Position numbers and translations under genes: made by a program
The notes under the pieces: generated by a model
Told to the model about the DNA's origin: nothing
The model's database searches: none
What the model saw: only the letters and a program-made list of their open reading frames with translations
Shown here: one piece after another, positions 25,180 to 34,034 of the stretch
Layout: the number at the start of each line of letters is the position of its first letter
How positions within the stretch are numbered: the first letter of the stretch is position 1
From: Candidatus Obscuribacterales bacterium
GTDB lineage: Bacteria > Cyanobacteriota > Vampirovibrionia > Obscuribacterales > Obscuribacteraceae
Direction of reading: 5' to 3'
DNA: 64,000 nt
NCBI GenBank assembly: GCA_019747875.1
Contig: JAIEQI010000037.1
Span: forward strand, 1 to 64,000

Positions 25180-26889
25180 CTACTTGCGCGGTGCTGCTTT
25201 CTCTTGTGCGCTATTGAGCGTTTGAGCGCCGCCATCTTTCGCATCGGCAAGATCCTTCGCCGGATCATGCTCGTCTCGTGCTGCTGATTCCGAATGATTC
25301 AGCGCAGCATCAACAAAACCGATGAACAGCGGATGCGGACGATCCGGGCGCGACTTCAATTCCGGATGGAATTGGCACGCAACAAAGTAAGGATGATTCG
25401 TTAATTCGATCATCTCCACTAATCGATCATCTGGCGAAACTCCCGCAAACACCAATCCATGTTTCTTCAGTTCTTCTCTGTAGCGATTGTTCACTTCATA
25501 ACGATGTCTGTGGCGTTCGTAAATTACAGGTTCTTTGTAGAGGGCGGCTGAAATTGAACCAGCTTGCAAATGGCAAGGGAATCTTCCCAGGCGCATCGTG
25601 CCACCTTTGTTCACAATGTTGTGCTGATCCGGCATCAAATCAATAACCGGGAAGGGCGAGTCCGGTGCAAACTCTGTCGAATGCGCGCCGGTCATCTTCG
25701 CAACGTTGCGGGCGAACTCAATTACAGCAACCTGCATTCCAAGACACAATCCTAGATAAGGCAGCCCATGTGTGCGTGCATATTCGGCTGCTTTAACCTT
25801 GCCTTCAATGCCTCGATCACCAAATCCGCCCGGCACCAAAATGCCATGTACATCACTCAAGTACTCACTGCAACCGTTCTTTTCAATGTCTTCCGAAAGA
25901 ACCCACTTTATCTGAACATTGCAGCCGACTTTCGCGCCACCATGCTTGAGTGATTCAACTACAGAAATATAGGCGTCAGAAAGCATCACATATTTCCCGA
26001 CGATTGCAATCTTGACGGTCGGTTGCGGTCGGCGTATACGTTCAATCAAACCACGCCAGTCCGCCAAGTCCGGCGTCTTGTCAGGCATATGGAGCCGCTC
26101 CAGGACGCGCGCGGCCAAACCTTCTTGTTCCATAATCAACGGAACTTCGTAGAGATTCTGCACATCATGGCACTGAATTACTGCTTTGGCATCGACGTCA
26201 GTGAAAAGCGAAAGCTTCTCTCGAATTGAACTCGAAAGGTGTTTCTCCGTTCGGCACACCAAAATATCGGGCTGAATACCTCGGCTGCGCAGTGTGTCCA
26301 CACTATGTTGCGTCGGCTTGGTTTTTAATTCAGCCGTCGTGCGCAAGTTCGGAATCAAGGTGACATGAATATAGCAAACGTTATCTCGTCCAACTTCCTT
26401 ACGCATTTGGCGAATGGCTTCCAAGAAAATCAGAGACTCAATGTCGCCAACTGTTCCACCGACTTCGACAATGGCAATGTCAACCTCAGCTTGCTGAGCT
26501 GCTTTCGCAAGAAAACCTTTTATTTCATTGGTAACATGCGGAATCATTTGAACCGTTCCGCCAAGATAATCGCCGCGACGTTCCTTCTCGAGCACGTTCT
26601 TGTAAATCGCGCCAGCCGTAACGTTGTTCATACGAGTCAAATCAACATTGATGAAGCGTTCATAGTGCCCGAGATCCAAATCTGTCTCGGCGCCATCTTC
26701 AGTTACGAATACTTCTCCATGTTGATAGGGGCTCATTGTGCCCGGGTCAACGTTCAAGTATGGGTCAAGTTTGATAATTGTGGTTGATAGGCCGCGGGCT
26801 CTCAACAGTCTTCCAAGAGACGCTGCGACTATCCCTTTTCCGAGAGACGAGACGACTCCACCAGTGACGAAAACAAATCTGGTGTCCAT
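25180..26889 (-). CDS. pyrG: CTP synthase
   Basis: 569 residues. It converts UTP to CTP using ATP and glutamine. The N-terminal synthetase domain starts [20 protein letters not shown] with the P-loop and continues [20 protein letters not shown] and [13 protein letters not shown]. The C-terminal class I glutaminase has LGLCLGMQ with the nucleophile cysteine and FHPE with the partner histidine and glutamate. A tail of about 35 residues after the glutaminase is Ala/Asp/Glu-rich and not conserved in the family. The start ATG follows GGAGAGGAGG. It lies downstream of gatC on the same strand, 115 bases away. Confidence 0.98.
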   Translation of the reverse strand: MDTRFVFVTGGVVSSLGKGIVAASLGRLLRARGLSTTIIKLDPYLNVDPGTMSPYQHGEVFVTEDGAETDLDLGHYERFINVDLTRMNNVTAGAIYKNVLEKERRGDYLGGTVQMIPHVTNEIKGFLAKAAQQAEVDIAIVEVGGTVGDIESLIFLEAIRQMRKEVGRDNVCYIHVTLIPNLRTTAELKTKPTQHSVDTLRSRGIQPDILVCRTEKHLSSSIREKLSLFTDVDAKAVIQCHDVQNLYEVPLIMEQEGLAARVLERLHMPDKTPDLADWRGLIERIRRPQPTVKIAIVGKYVMLSDAYISVVESLKHGGAKVGCNVQIKWVLSEDIEKNGCSEYLSDVHGILVPGGFGDRGIEGKVKAAEYARTHGLPYLGLCLGMQVAVIEFARNVAKMTGAHSTEFAPDSPFPVIDLMPDQHNIVNKGGTMRLGRFPCHLQAGSISAALYKEPVIYERHRHRYEVNNRYREELKKHGLVFAGVSPDDRLVEMIELTNHPYFVACQFHPELKSRPDRPHPLFIGFVDAALNHSESAARDEHDPAKDLADAKDGGAQTLNSAQEKAAPRK

Positions 26890-27004
26890 GTCCTCCTCTC
26901 CTGTCTCTCAGGCTTTCTTGTTACCTTGAATAGCTTAGCAACAAGCTCCAACAAAGGAGCCATGAATTTTCTATCATTATGCTATTGACAAGTCTAAGCT
27001 TTTC

Positions 27005-27292
27005 TCAGTCACCAATCTTGGGAACGCGGAAGAAGCCGTTTTCAGTGGCTGGAGCGTTCGCCATGAGCTTTTCACGACCCAGCGATTCACGCACTTCATC
27101 CTCTCTCAAGACGTTAACGATCGGCAACGCATGCGCAAGAGGCTCAATTCCAGTAGTGTCCACGGCGCTCAGGTCATTGAAATTGTCGATAATCTTGGAC
27201 AATTGCTCGGCAAATAGCTTCTTTTCTTCCTCCGTAAGGTCGAGTCGCGCCAATTTTGCGACATGTTCGACATCTTGGATGCTAATAGCCAT
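27005..27292 (-). CDS. gatC: Asp-tRNA(Asn)/Glu-tRNA(Gln) amidotransferase subunit C
   Basis: 95 residues from the ATG giving MAISIQDVEHVAKLARLDLT, the canonical GatC start; the longer open frame upstream runs through a repeat array and is not coding. The DTTGIEPLAHAL segment and the C-terminal FFRVPKI are typical. GatC stabilises the GatA-GatB complex that amidates misacylated Glu-tRNA(Gln) or Asp-tRNA(Asn). gatA and gatB are not in the window. A weak hairpin GCTCC-AACAAA-GGAGC (26945-26960) lies between gatC and pyrG. Confidence 0.95.
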   Translation of the reverse strand: MAISIQDVEHVAKLARLDLTEEEKKLFAEQLSKIIDNFNDLSAVDTTGIEPLAHALPIVNVLREDEVRESLGREKLMANAPATENGFFRVPKIGD

Positions 27293-27382
27293 TTTTGCCC
27301 CCGGAATAGAAGAAAAGTAGGACCAAAATCTTGTATAGTGAGCCATATTATCACGGCATAGACCTTGGTTCGAAGTTGTGAT

Positions 27383-27555
27383 GAGTAGCGGAGGAGTTGA
27401 GGGGGCGATAGCCCTGCAATACTTCGGAGCGATTTGATCGAGTAGTGTAGGAGTCGAGAGGGGCGATAGCCCTGGTAAACTCCGGAGCGTTTTGATCAAA
27501 CAGCGCAGAAGCTGAGAGGGTCGATACCCTAGCGAAACTTCATAGCGTTTTGATC
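27383..27555. repeat. 57/58-bp tandem repeat, three copies
   Basis: Units at 27383-27439, 27440-27497 and 27498-27555. Each runs GAGTAGYG...GAG-GGGCGATAGCCCT...CGGAGCGNTTTGATC; the GGGCGATAGCCC part is a small palindrome. The third unit is the most diverged. The array fills the divergent promoter region between gatC and the cation antiporter and ends about 37 bases before the latter's ATG. Confidence 0.92.
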
Positions 27556-27591
27556 GGGAAAGCAGGCTTAGTAAATGGATGTAGACGGCAG

Positions 27592-28599
27592 ATGCTCCAA
27601 GACGTAGCAATCCTCTTCGGTGCGCTGCTGGTGATTCTGGCTGCCGCCGAGCTTTTCACAAATGGCATCGAATGGCTTGGCCACAAGCTTAATCTGAGCG
27701 AAGGCGTAGTTGGTAGCGTCTTAGCCGCTGTTGGGACGGCGCTTCCTGAAACACTAATTCCGATCGTCGCGGTTATGTCAGGCACTGGTGGCGAGTTCCA
27801 CGACATTGGAATTGGCGCGATCGCCGGGGCTCCATTCATGTTGACCACGTTGACTATGAGTGTCTGCGGCATTGCCATAATGATTTTTACTATGAGCAAG
27901 CGACGTGATGGCGATCTCAAGTTAAACAAAGTTGTGCTCGCCCGCGACCTCACTTTTTTTATCCTGGCTTACACAATTGCATTGCTCGCCACACTGCTCA
28001 CCGATATGCTCATCGCCAGACAAATAATCGCCGTCGGGCTGCTCTTTATTTACGTCTATTATTTGAAACTGACATTCGCCCATGAAGGCGAGGCTGGCGA
28101 GGCACCAGAACATTTGCATTTTGAGCGCCTTCTGAAACTGAAGCAGAACTTGTTTATTATTGTGGTTCAAGCTCTGGCCGGATTAGCAGGTATTGTTTGG
28201 GGCGCGAGCGTTTTTGTTGATCGGGTAGATTCGATTGCGGAGATGGTTGATGTTCCCGGCGTAATCTTGGCGATGATTATCGCTCCTGTCGCAACCGAGC
28301 TTCCAGAGAAATGCAACAGTGTGCTCTGGGTAAGAAACGGCAAAGACACACTCGCTCTGGGAAACATTACCGGTGCGCTAGTTTTTCAGAGCTGCTTTCC
28401 TGTGGCATTCGGCGTTGCTTTCACAAAATGGCATCTCGGACCTGGAACCATAGTCAGCGGTATCGCGGCACTTGCCTGCGCAGCCATTTATTTGATATTG
28501 ATAAAGAAGGATGCTTTGAAATACCAGCATATGGTTCTCGGAGCCATCGTTTACAGCTCAATAGTCGGTTGGCTGCTTTATACACATTTGACGGATTAG
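27592..28599 (+). CDS. Ca2+/Na+ (CaCA family) antiporter
   Basis: 335 residues from the ATG giving MLQDVAILFG; a TTG 14 codons upstream lies inside the repeat array. Ten to eleven membrane helices are arranged in two halves. The inverted alpha repeats of the sodium/calcium exchanger family are visible as GSVLAAVGTALPETLIPIVA and AMIIAPVATELPEKCNSVLW, each with the essential P-E pair, followed by GIGAIAGAPF and LGNITGALVF. Family members exchange Ca2+ (or K+) for Na+ or H+ across the inner membrane. The TPR gene begins three bases after its stop, so the two form an operon. Confidence 0.9.
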   Translation: MLQDVAILFGALLVILAAAELFTNGIEWLGHKLNLSEGVVGSVLAAVGTALPETLIPIVAVMSGTGGEFHDIGIGAIAGAPFMLTTLTMSVCGIAIMIFTMSKRRDGDLKLNKVVLARDLTFFILAYTIALLATLLTDMLIARQIIAVGLLFIYVYYLKLTFAHEGEAGEAPEHLHFERLLKLKQNLFIIVVQALAGLAGIVWGASVFVDRVDSIAEMVDVPGVILAMIIAPVATELPEKCNSVLWVRNGKDTLALGNITGALVFQSCFPVAFGVAFTKWHLGPGTIVSGIAALACAAIYLILIKKDALKYQHMVLGAIVYSSIVGWLLYTHLTD

Positions 28600-28602
28600 A
28601 GA

Positions 28603-29829
28603 ATGGCTAGAGCGTCGACAACGAATTTGAAGGTCACGTTGTCGCTGCTGGCATTAATTTTGATTTGCGACAAACAATTTGTGCAAGCCCAGGAGCAAAA
28701 GGCTCCGTCCTCGTCGGATTCTGCAAACGAAATTCCAGCTCCCGCGTCTCCACGCTCTGAATCTGGTGAAGCTGGGATTGACGCAGGAGATGGCGGTTGT
28801 GTCGGTTATGGAAAAAAAATTCCTCAGCCAAAAGATCCAATAGAAGAAGATCAAGAAACACTTCTTTCCGATGCACGATTATTACTTCGCCAGGGAAAGC
28901 AGAATGAACTTGTGGATCTCAGCAGCAAGATACTAAAACAATGGCCCGATTGCATTGAAGCACAGTCGATGCGAGGAATGGCTTATCTAGCGCTTGAAAA
29001 AATTCCAGAAGCAATAACTGATCTTACAGTGGCGATAGATTCCAGAAAAATGCGCTCGCGCCAAACGCTCATGTATCTCTCAAGAGGAATTGCATACTCG
29101 CATCAAGAAAAGTACCCTCAAGCCATAGCCGACCTAACAAGCGCGCTTACAATCGATCCCAAAAATCAGCAGCTCTGGCTCACTCGCGGAAGCCTTTATC
29201 AGCGCAGCAAGAACTTCGATAAAGCTGTTGAAGATTTCACAAAAGGACTACAAGTAGATCCCGCAGGACCTAACGTCGCAATATTCCTCTCCTCACGTGC
29301 AGACGTTTATTCACAAAGCGGGAAAAGCGAGCTGGCGATGAAGGATCTCAGTCGTGCGATCAAGTTAAAAACTCAAGATCCGAACGCATACATGAATCGT
29401 GCCGCGGAATACATCAAAGCAAAAGATTGGAAGAACGCGATTGAAGATCTGGACAAAGTGATCGATTTGGCGCCGATGGGCAAGCTCAGCAATAACGCTT
29501 TGATTCTGCGAGCAAGTAGCTTGAAGAACGCGGGACGCTATGCGGATAGTTTGAAGGATTATTCGAATCTTGTGATCGCGTATAAAAGCGATCCCAAATT
29601 CTTGAGTGCAAGAGCTGAAGTTTATCTAGCACTAGGACAAAAAGAGAAAGCGCTAGAGGATATGAACCTCTGCCTAAAGAAAGATAAGACTCAGAAACAA
29701 TACTACGATCTGCACGCCAAGATTTGCCAATCGATGAATCTCTTGGTCGAGGAAGCCAAAGATCGCGAACAAATCAAAATTATTGAGGAAAAAGAAAAGA
29801 TCGATACAAAGTCAGCTGGAAATCAATGA
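28603..29829 (+). CDS. secreted TPR protein
   Basis: 408 residues with a signal peptide (VTLSLLALILICDKQFVQAQ). A linker to about residue 75 is rich in Ser/Pro/Glu. About eight TPR units follow from 85 to 385, for example SRGIAYSHQEKYPQAIADLT, NRAAEYIKAKDWKNAIEDLD and ARAEVYLALGQKEKALEDMN. Regular TPR arrays of this type bind proteins in the periplasm or cell surface; the partner is not inferable. The start overlaps nothing but is only 3 bases after the antiporter stop, so the genes are co-transcribed. Confidence 0.88.
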   Translation: MARASTTNLKVTLSLLALILICDKQFVQAQEQKAPSSSDSANEIPAPASPRSESGEAGIDAGDGGCVGYGKKIPQPKDPIEEDQETLLSDARLLLRQGKQNELVDLSSKILKQWPDCIEAQSMRGMAYLALEKIPEAITDLTVAIDSRKMRSRQTLMYLSRGIAYSHQEKYPQAIADLTSALTIDPKNQQLWLTRGSLYQRSKNFDKAVEDFTKGLQVDPAGPNVAIFLSSRADVYSQSGKSELAMKDLSRAIKLKTQDPNAYMNRAAEYIKAKDWKNAIEDLDKVIDLAPMGKLSNNALILRASSLKNAGRYADSLKDYSNLVIAYKSDPKFLSARAEVYLALGQKEKALEDMNLCLKKDKTQKQYYDLHAKICQSMNLLVEEAKDREQIKIIEEKEKIDTKSAGNQ

Positions 29830-29930
29830 CGCATTTGATAAGTGCTTGTGTGCCGTCGCGTTGAAGGCGAATACTTGTTGATGCGCCGTTTTTCTTACAG
29901 GTCTGATTTGGGCTCACGAGTGCCGGTTCA

Positions 29931-29959
29931 TCCGGGAGCGCCGGCATCCTGCCGGCTTC
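29931..29959 (-). repeat. single copy of the GCCGGC palindrome family
   Basis: Read on the minus strand GAAGCCGGCAGGATGCCGGC continues GCTCCCGGA, nearly identical to the core of the 72-bp repeats at 1-244. It lies in the spacer between two convergent genes and could act as a bidirectional transcript-end hairpin. Confidence 0.9.
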
Positions 29960-29964
29960 TATTC

Positions 29965-31152
29965 CTACAGGTCGGTCTTGTGCTCAGTCAAGTGTTCCAG
30001 TTCTGGAGCGGCTGTCTTAATCGATTCGCCTGCACCATCTGGAGCTAACAGTTTGTCTGACGAGATATTTCCGCCAGAGATGGTTGGCGGCGGTGCTTCC
30101 GGCGGATGCCCAAGCTCTTCATGGCTGTGCTTTTTCTTGCGGTCTTTCGGGTGCTCGTCGTCCGGAAGCTTGCCAGTGTAGTAGTAGTCCAGAATCAACT
30201 TGATACAAGCTGCCACCGGAATAGCGATCAACATTCCCAGACCGCCTGCGAGTGTCTCTCCACAGAGAACGGCGAATATAACCGCCAAGGGGTGAAGTTC
30301 GACGGCATGTCCAATGATCTTCGGAACCACGACATAATCTTCGATCCACCTTGCCAGAGTGTAAAAGACGATGATCGCAAGTGCAGCTTGTGGACCAAAC
30401 TGCGAGATCCCTACCAATGTGGCTGTTGTCGTCGCCAGGATTGGACCCAGCACGGGGATTATTTCAAGGAAACCACTGAAGATTGCAACCGGCAGAGCAT
30501 AACGCATGTGCAACGCGAAATGCAGGAAGAGCCACGCAACGGTGGACATGATCACGATCAGTAAAATTTGCCCACGCACATACTTGCTGAGCATGACGTT
30601 CATCTGCCCGAACAATTCAATCACGCCGGCTCTGCGATTCTCAGGAACATAGCGTAGAAAGAATCTTCCAACTGCCTGCGAATCAAGCGTAAAGTAAATC
30701 GATGACACCACACAAACTAAAAGAGATAAGGCTCCATGCGAGAGTAAACCGCCAAGATGCATCAACTCCTCTGGTTTACCAATCCCATGCTGAATACCCG
30801 ACATTATATTGTTTGTGACTGTATCGACATCGATGTGCAGCTTCATCATCTCTTTTAATTGAGTAACTGCACTGTGGATTATTTGCGTTTGATTCACTGG
30901 ATCTGCCAGATCCTTTAACTCACGAGCGACGCTCGGCCCAAGAAAGCAGAGTGTCGCCACGATGCTACCGAGAATCAAGCTGTACATAATGAAGGTAGAC
31001 AGCCCGATCGGCATCCGTGTTCGGGTGCTAAGCCCTTGCACCAAAGGCAGTACCAGATAGGCAAAAATGCCTCCGACAATGATCGGTGGAAAAACGTGCC
31101 TTACTTGGTAAATGAACCATAAGAGAACGAAGGTAGCAATCCATTTGATCAT
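29965..31152 (-). CDS. AI-2E family transporter
   Basis: 395 residues, starting MIKWIATFVLLWFIYQVRHV. Helix pattern and signature (FSGFLEIIPVLGPILATTTA, VELHPLAVIFAVLCGETLAG) match the AI-2E/PF01594 family, as in the gene at 4443-5786; the two are paralogues with different tails. The C-terminal 65 residues are charged, with a basic KDRKKKHSHEE stretch then an acidic end, probably cytoplasmic. Substrate unknown. It lies 69 bases downstream of the 3-hydroxyacyl-CoA dehydrogenase gene with a palindromic repeat between. Confidence 0.88.
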   Translation of the reverse strand: MIKWIATFVLLWFIYQVRHVFPPIIVGGIFAYLVLPLVQGLSTRTRMPIGLSTFIMYSLILGSIVATLCFLGPSVARELKDLADPVNQTQIIHSAVTQLKEMMKLHIDVDTVTNNIMSGIQHGIGKPEELMHLGGLLSHGALSLLVCVVSSIYFTLDSQAVGRFFLRYVPENRRAGVIELFGQMNVMLSKYVRGQILLIVIMSTVAWLFLHFALHMRYALPVAIFSGFLEIIPVLGPILATTTATLVGISQFGPQAALAIIVFYTLARWIEDYVVVPKIIGHAVELHPLAVIFAVLCGETLAGGLGMLIAIPVAACIKLILDYYYTGKLPDDEHPKDRKKKHSHEELGHPPEAPPPTISGGNISSDKLLAPDGAGESIKTAAPELEHLTEHKTDL

Positions 31153-31185
31153 ATTAGGCCTTTCATACCAGAGAGAGACTCTAAA

Positions 31186-31207
31186 GGGGTGACGCCATGC
31201 GTCGCCC
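31186..31207. repeat. GCCATGCGTCGCCC palindromic repeat
   Basis: GGGGTGACGCCATGCGTCGC then CC shares 15 consecutive bases with the copy at 9814-9837. It is located in the short spacer between hbd-type dehydrogenase and AI-2E transporter genes. Confidence 0.6.
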
Positions 31208-31221
31208 GTCTAATCTCGAGT

Positions 31222-32466
31222 CTAGCGAGCAGCGACTGGTTCCTGAATCAGTGCTTTGCAGTCGTGGATACCGCCACGAACGAGTTTACGCAAAATCCAA
31301 GCTGGACGGAAGCGCTCACCATGGATTTTCTGCTGAGCATCTAGCTCACTCAAACACCAATCAAAGCCCTTCTCTTCAGCAAGCGATACAAGACCGCGGT
31401 TCAAGCCGCATCCCCACTGCATCGCGACATCTACATCCAGAGGTGCTGCCACTTTTTCCTGGATCGCATAGAGGGCTTCGTTGAACATCGGCATGATAAC
31501 TCTGTGAACGTCAAACTTTCCTGGGGCAGAAACTGACGGTCTTTCTTTTTGTGCCTGCGCAAGCAGGTTTTCCAATTCAGGGTTGATTTGCTTCGGCTCA
31601 TCTTTCTTGGGGATGTGCCCTGCCGGATGAGAGTAGAATCCGGCGCCGGACTTCTGACCGAGGAACTTGTTCTCAACCATCAGGTGCAATAACGGAGCCG
31701 GCTCAAAGCGCTGACCGTATTCCTTATATAGGAACTCAGTGACATGCGCACAGACATCAATGCCGGTCATATCGAATAGAGTGAACGGACCCATTGGCAA
31801 ACCGAACTCGACTGCAGCTTTGTCGATTTCCTGCGCAGTCACATTGCCTTCCTGGAGAAGATATAACGCTTCATTCAGGTACGGGAATAGCAATCGGTTG
31901 ACCAAGAAACCAGGACACTCTTCGACTTTTACGGCGACCTTATTCAAAGTCTTGCAGAGTTGCATCGCTGTCTCTGTTGTTTGTGCTGAGGTTTTCAACC
32001 CGGGAATCACTTCGACCAGCTTCATGGTTTGCGCAGGATTAAAGAAGTGCATTCCGAGCACCTTGTCAGGACGCTTGGTCGATGCTGCAATTTCAGAAAT
32101 CGAAAGTGCCGAAGTATTACTTGCCAGGATCGCATGCGGAGGGCAAAGCTTATCGAGCTCAGTGAAGATCGCTCTCTTGACTTCGATGGTTTCCAGAGCT
32201 GCTTCGATGACAAGATCCACATCATCGAATCCTTTATATTCTGTTGCCCCTTTGACATTGGCAAAAAGAAAGTCAGCTTCGCTTTCGGTTAAAGTGCCCT
32301 TCTTGACTCGCGAATCATACATTCTCTTAATGTTTGCCAGTCCGCGGTCAACAAAATCTTGCTGAACATCTTTGAGTATTACCTCGATTCCCGCCGCACT
32401 AAGCACTTGTGCGATACCGGCGCCCATCGTTCCGGCTCCAATAACTGCAGCTTTCTGAACCTTCAT
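31222..32466 (-). CDS. 3-hydroxyacyl-CoA dehydrogenase
   Basis: 414 residues. NAD-binding Rossmann start KAAVIGAGTMGAGIAQVLSA, then ILASNTSALSISEIA and GMHFFNPAQTMKLVEVI with the catalytic His, later the catalytic-pair Glu region and NRLLFPYLNEALYLLQEG. Two 3HCDH C-terminal domains follow (about 188-285 and 315-405), an arrangement like the dehydrogenase half of FadB/FadJ or PaaH but without hydratase. It oxidises 3-hydroxyacyl-CoA to 3-ketoacyl-CoA, or runs the reverse in butyrate/PHB-type metabolism. No thiolase or acyl-CoA dehydrogenase is nearby. The gene is divergent from the amino-acid permease. Confidence 0.93.
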   Translation of the reverse strand: MKVQKAAVIGAGTMGAGIAQVLSAAGIEVILKDVQQDFVDRGLANIKRMYDSRVKKGTLTESEADFLFANVKGATEYKGFDDVDLVIEAALETIEVKRAIFTELDKLCPPHAILASNTSALSISEIAASTKRPDKVLGMHFFNPAQTMKLVEVIPGLKTSAQTTETAMQLCKTLNKVAVKVEECPGFLVNRLLFPYLNEALYLLQEGNVTAQEIDKAAVEFGLPMGPFTLFDMTGIDVCAHVTEFLYKEYGQRFEPAPLLHLMVENKFLGQKSGAGFYSHPAGHIPKKDEPKQINPELENLLAQAQKERPSVSAPGKFDVHRVIMPMFNEALYAIQEKVAAPLDVDVAMQWGCGLNRGLVSLAEEKGFDWCLSELDAQQKIHGERFRPAWILRKLVRGGIHDCKALIQEPVAAR

Positions 32467-32567
32467 CTACCCTTCCTCTGAAACTCAATTCAAATCTAAA
32501 AACGCTACGTTATGCTAGCATAGCCAAGTTATTCGGGTCCCTCATTATTACTTCAAGTCAAGGTTCT

Positions 32568-34031
32568 GTGTCTGAGTTTGTATCATCGCTTTTAAGACGA
32601 ACACCGGCTGTCAGCAGCCATTCTGAAGGTGCGGAAAAAAACAAACACTTAGGTTGGATCATGCTCACCGCATTGGGCATTGGTGCCACCATAGGTGCTG
32701 GCATATTCGTCATGCCTGGTCGTATAGCACAAATGGCAGGTCCAGCTGGAATCCTGTCCTTCTTACTAACTGGTTTCATCTTTCTCTTCGTCGGCATTTG
32801 CTACGAGCGGTTCGCAACACTGGTTCCGCAAGGCGTGTCAGCTTACAGTTACGTCTACCATTCAATGGGCGAATTGCTCGCCTGGGTCGTTGCCTTCGGC
32901 TTGTTTCTGGAATATAGCTTCGGTGCATCAGCAGTTGCTATCGGATGGAGCGTCTACCTCAAACGTGTCTGGGATCCTCACTTGCCCAAGTTCTGGACTG
33001 GTCCGCAGATCATTAATAATCAATTCGAGCCAGGGATTAACATCGTCGCCCTGATTGTCGTAGCCGTTGTTACGGTGATTCTGATTTTTGGTGGGATTCA
33101 GAAGTCAGCCAAGCTGAACTTCTTCCTAGTCCTTTTGAAATCCGGACTCCTCGTCACCTTCATGATTGCTGGTTTGAAGCATATCGATCCTAATAATTGG
33201 CAGCCATTCATGCCAAAAGGATGGGACGGCGTATTGAAGGGCGCTGCGGTTGCGGTGTTTCCCTACGTTGGCTTTGACGCGCTTTATACTTTCGCCCGCG
33301 AATCGAAGAGTATTAAGGATACGCGTATTTCAACATATGTTTGCATCGGCTTGGTTGCGGTCTTGTACGTTGTTGTGATGGCTATCGCAACTGGAATGGC
33401 TCCGGTGTTTCTCAACGCTGACCAGGTCACCGATCCATCTCAGCTCCAATCTAATCCTCTGTTCATCGGTACTGAGGCTTCAGCACCGCTGGCAAACCTC
33501 TTGGTTGCCGCCGGTGAAAATTGGGCGGGCACATTGATTGCTGCAGGCGCTGTTATTGGTATATTCAACGTGTTGTTGGTACTCTCGATGGGTGGACCTC
33601 GCATCTTCCGTAATATGGCGGAAGATGGATTGTTACCGCCAATCTTTGCAAAAACGCATGCAGGCAATCCAACATTTGGGTTGATAGTTAACGGTATTAT
33701 CGTCGGCGCTGTAGCCGGTTTCGTTCCGTTTGACAGCGTAACCGACATCATGGTGCTTGGCACTCTGGTGGCATTCATTTGGGTTTGTATTGGCGCTTTG
33801 CGCCTGAAGCTGGTGAATCCACTTGTATGCCTGGCTGGCGGACTTGGCTGTTTCATTTTGGCATTCAAGCTTGATCCGCTGGTTTGGCAGGTCTACAGCA
33901 TTACATGCCCGGTCGGTTTGGTCTTCTATTTCTTGTACGGACGTAACCATAGCAAGCTAGGTCAAAGCGGCGAAGCTGTCCCCGTGACAGCAGCCAGCTC
34001 CAGTGCAAACGACCCACCGCCGGCCGAATAA
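32568..34031 (+). CDS. APC-family amino-acid permease (cationic amino-acid transporter type)
   Basis: 487 residues from GTG at 32568, with AAGG five bases upstream. The first helix carries the APC signature GIGATIGAGIFVMPGRIAQM, followed by GPAGILSFLLTGFIF and SAYSYVYHSMGELLAWVVAF. About twelve helices are visible, and the glutamate-containing YVGFDALYTFARESKS corresponds to helix 6 of the YfnA/CAT group. These transport cationic or neutral amino acids with protons. The downstream hydrolase gene starts three bases after the stop, so they share a transcript. Confidence 0.9.
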   Translation: MSEFVSSLLRRTPAVSSHSEGAEKNKHLGWIMLTALGIGATIGAGIFVMPGRIAQMAGPAGILSFLLTGFIFLFVGICYERFATLVPQGVSAYSYVYHSMGELLAWVVAFGLFLEYSFGASAVAIGWSVYLKRVWDPHLPKFWTGPQIINNQFEPGINIVALIVVAVVTVILIFGGIQKSAKLNFFLVLLKSGLLVTFMIAGLKHIDPNNWQPFMPKGWDGVLKGAAVAVFPYVGFDALYTFARESKSIKDTRISTYVCIGLVAVLYVVVMAIATGMAPVFLNADQVTDPSQLQSNPLFIGTEASAPLANLLVAAGENWAGTLIAAGAVIGIFNVLLVLSMGGPRIFRNMAEDGLLPPIFAKTHAGNPTFGLIVNGIIVGAVAGFVPFDSVTDIMVLGTLVAFIWVCIGALRLKLVNPLVCLAGGLGCFILAFKLDPLVWQVYSITCPVGLVFYFLYGRNHSKLGQSGEAVPVTAASSSANDPPPAE

Positions 34032-34034
34032 AAC

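Noticed and set aside
27293..27610. N-terminal extension of GatC
   Set aside because: The open frame upstream is made of the 57/58-bp repeats, and MAISIQDVEH is the normal GatC start.
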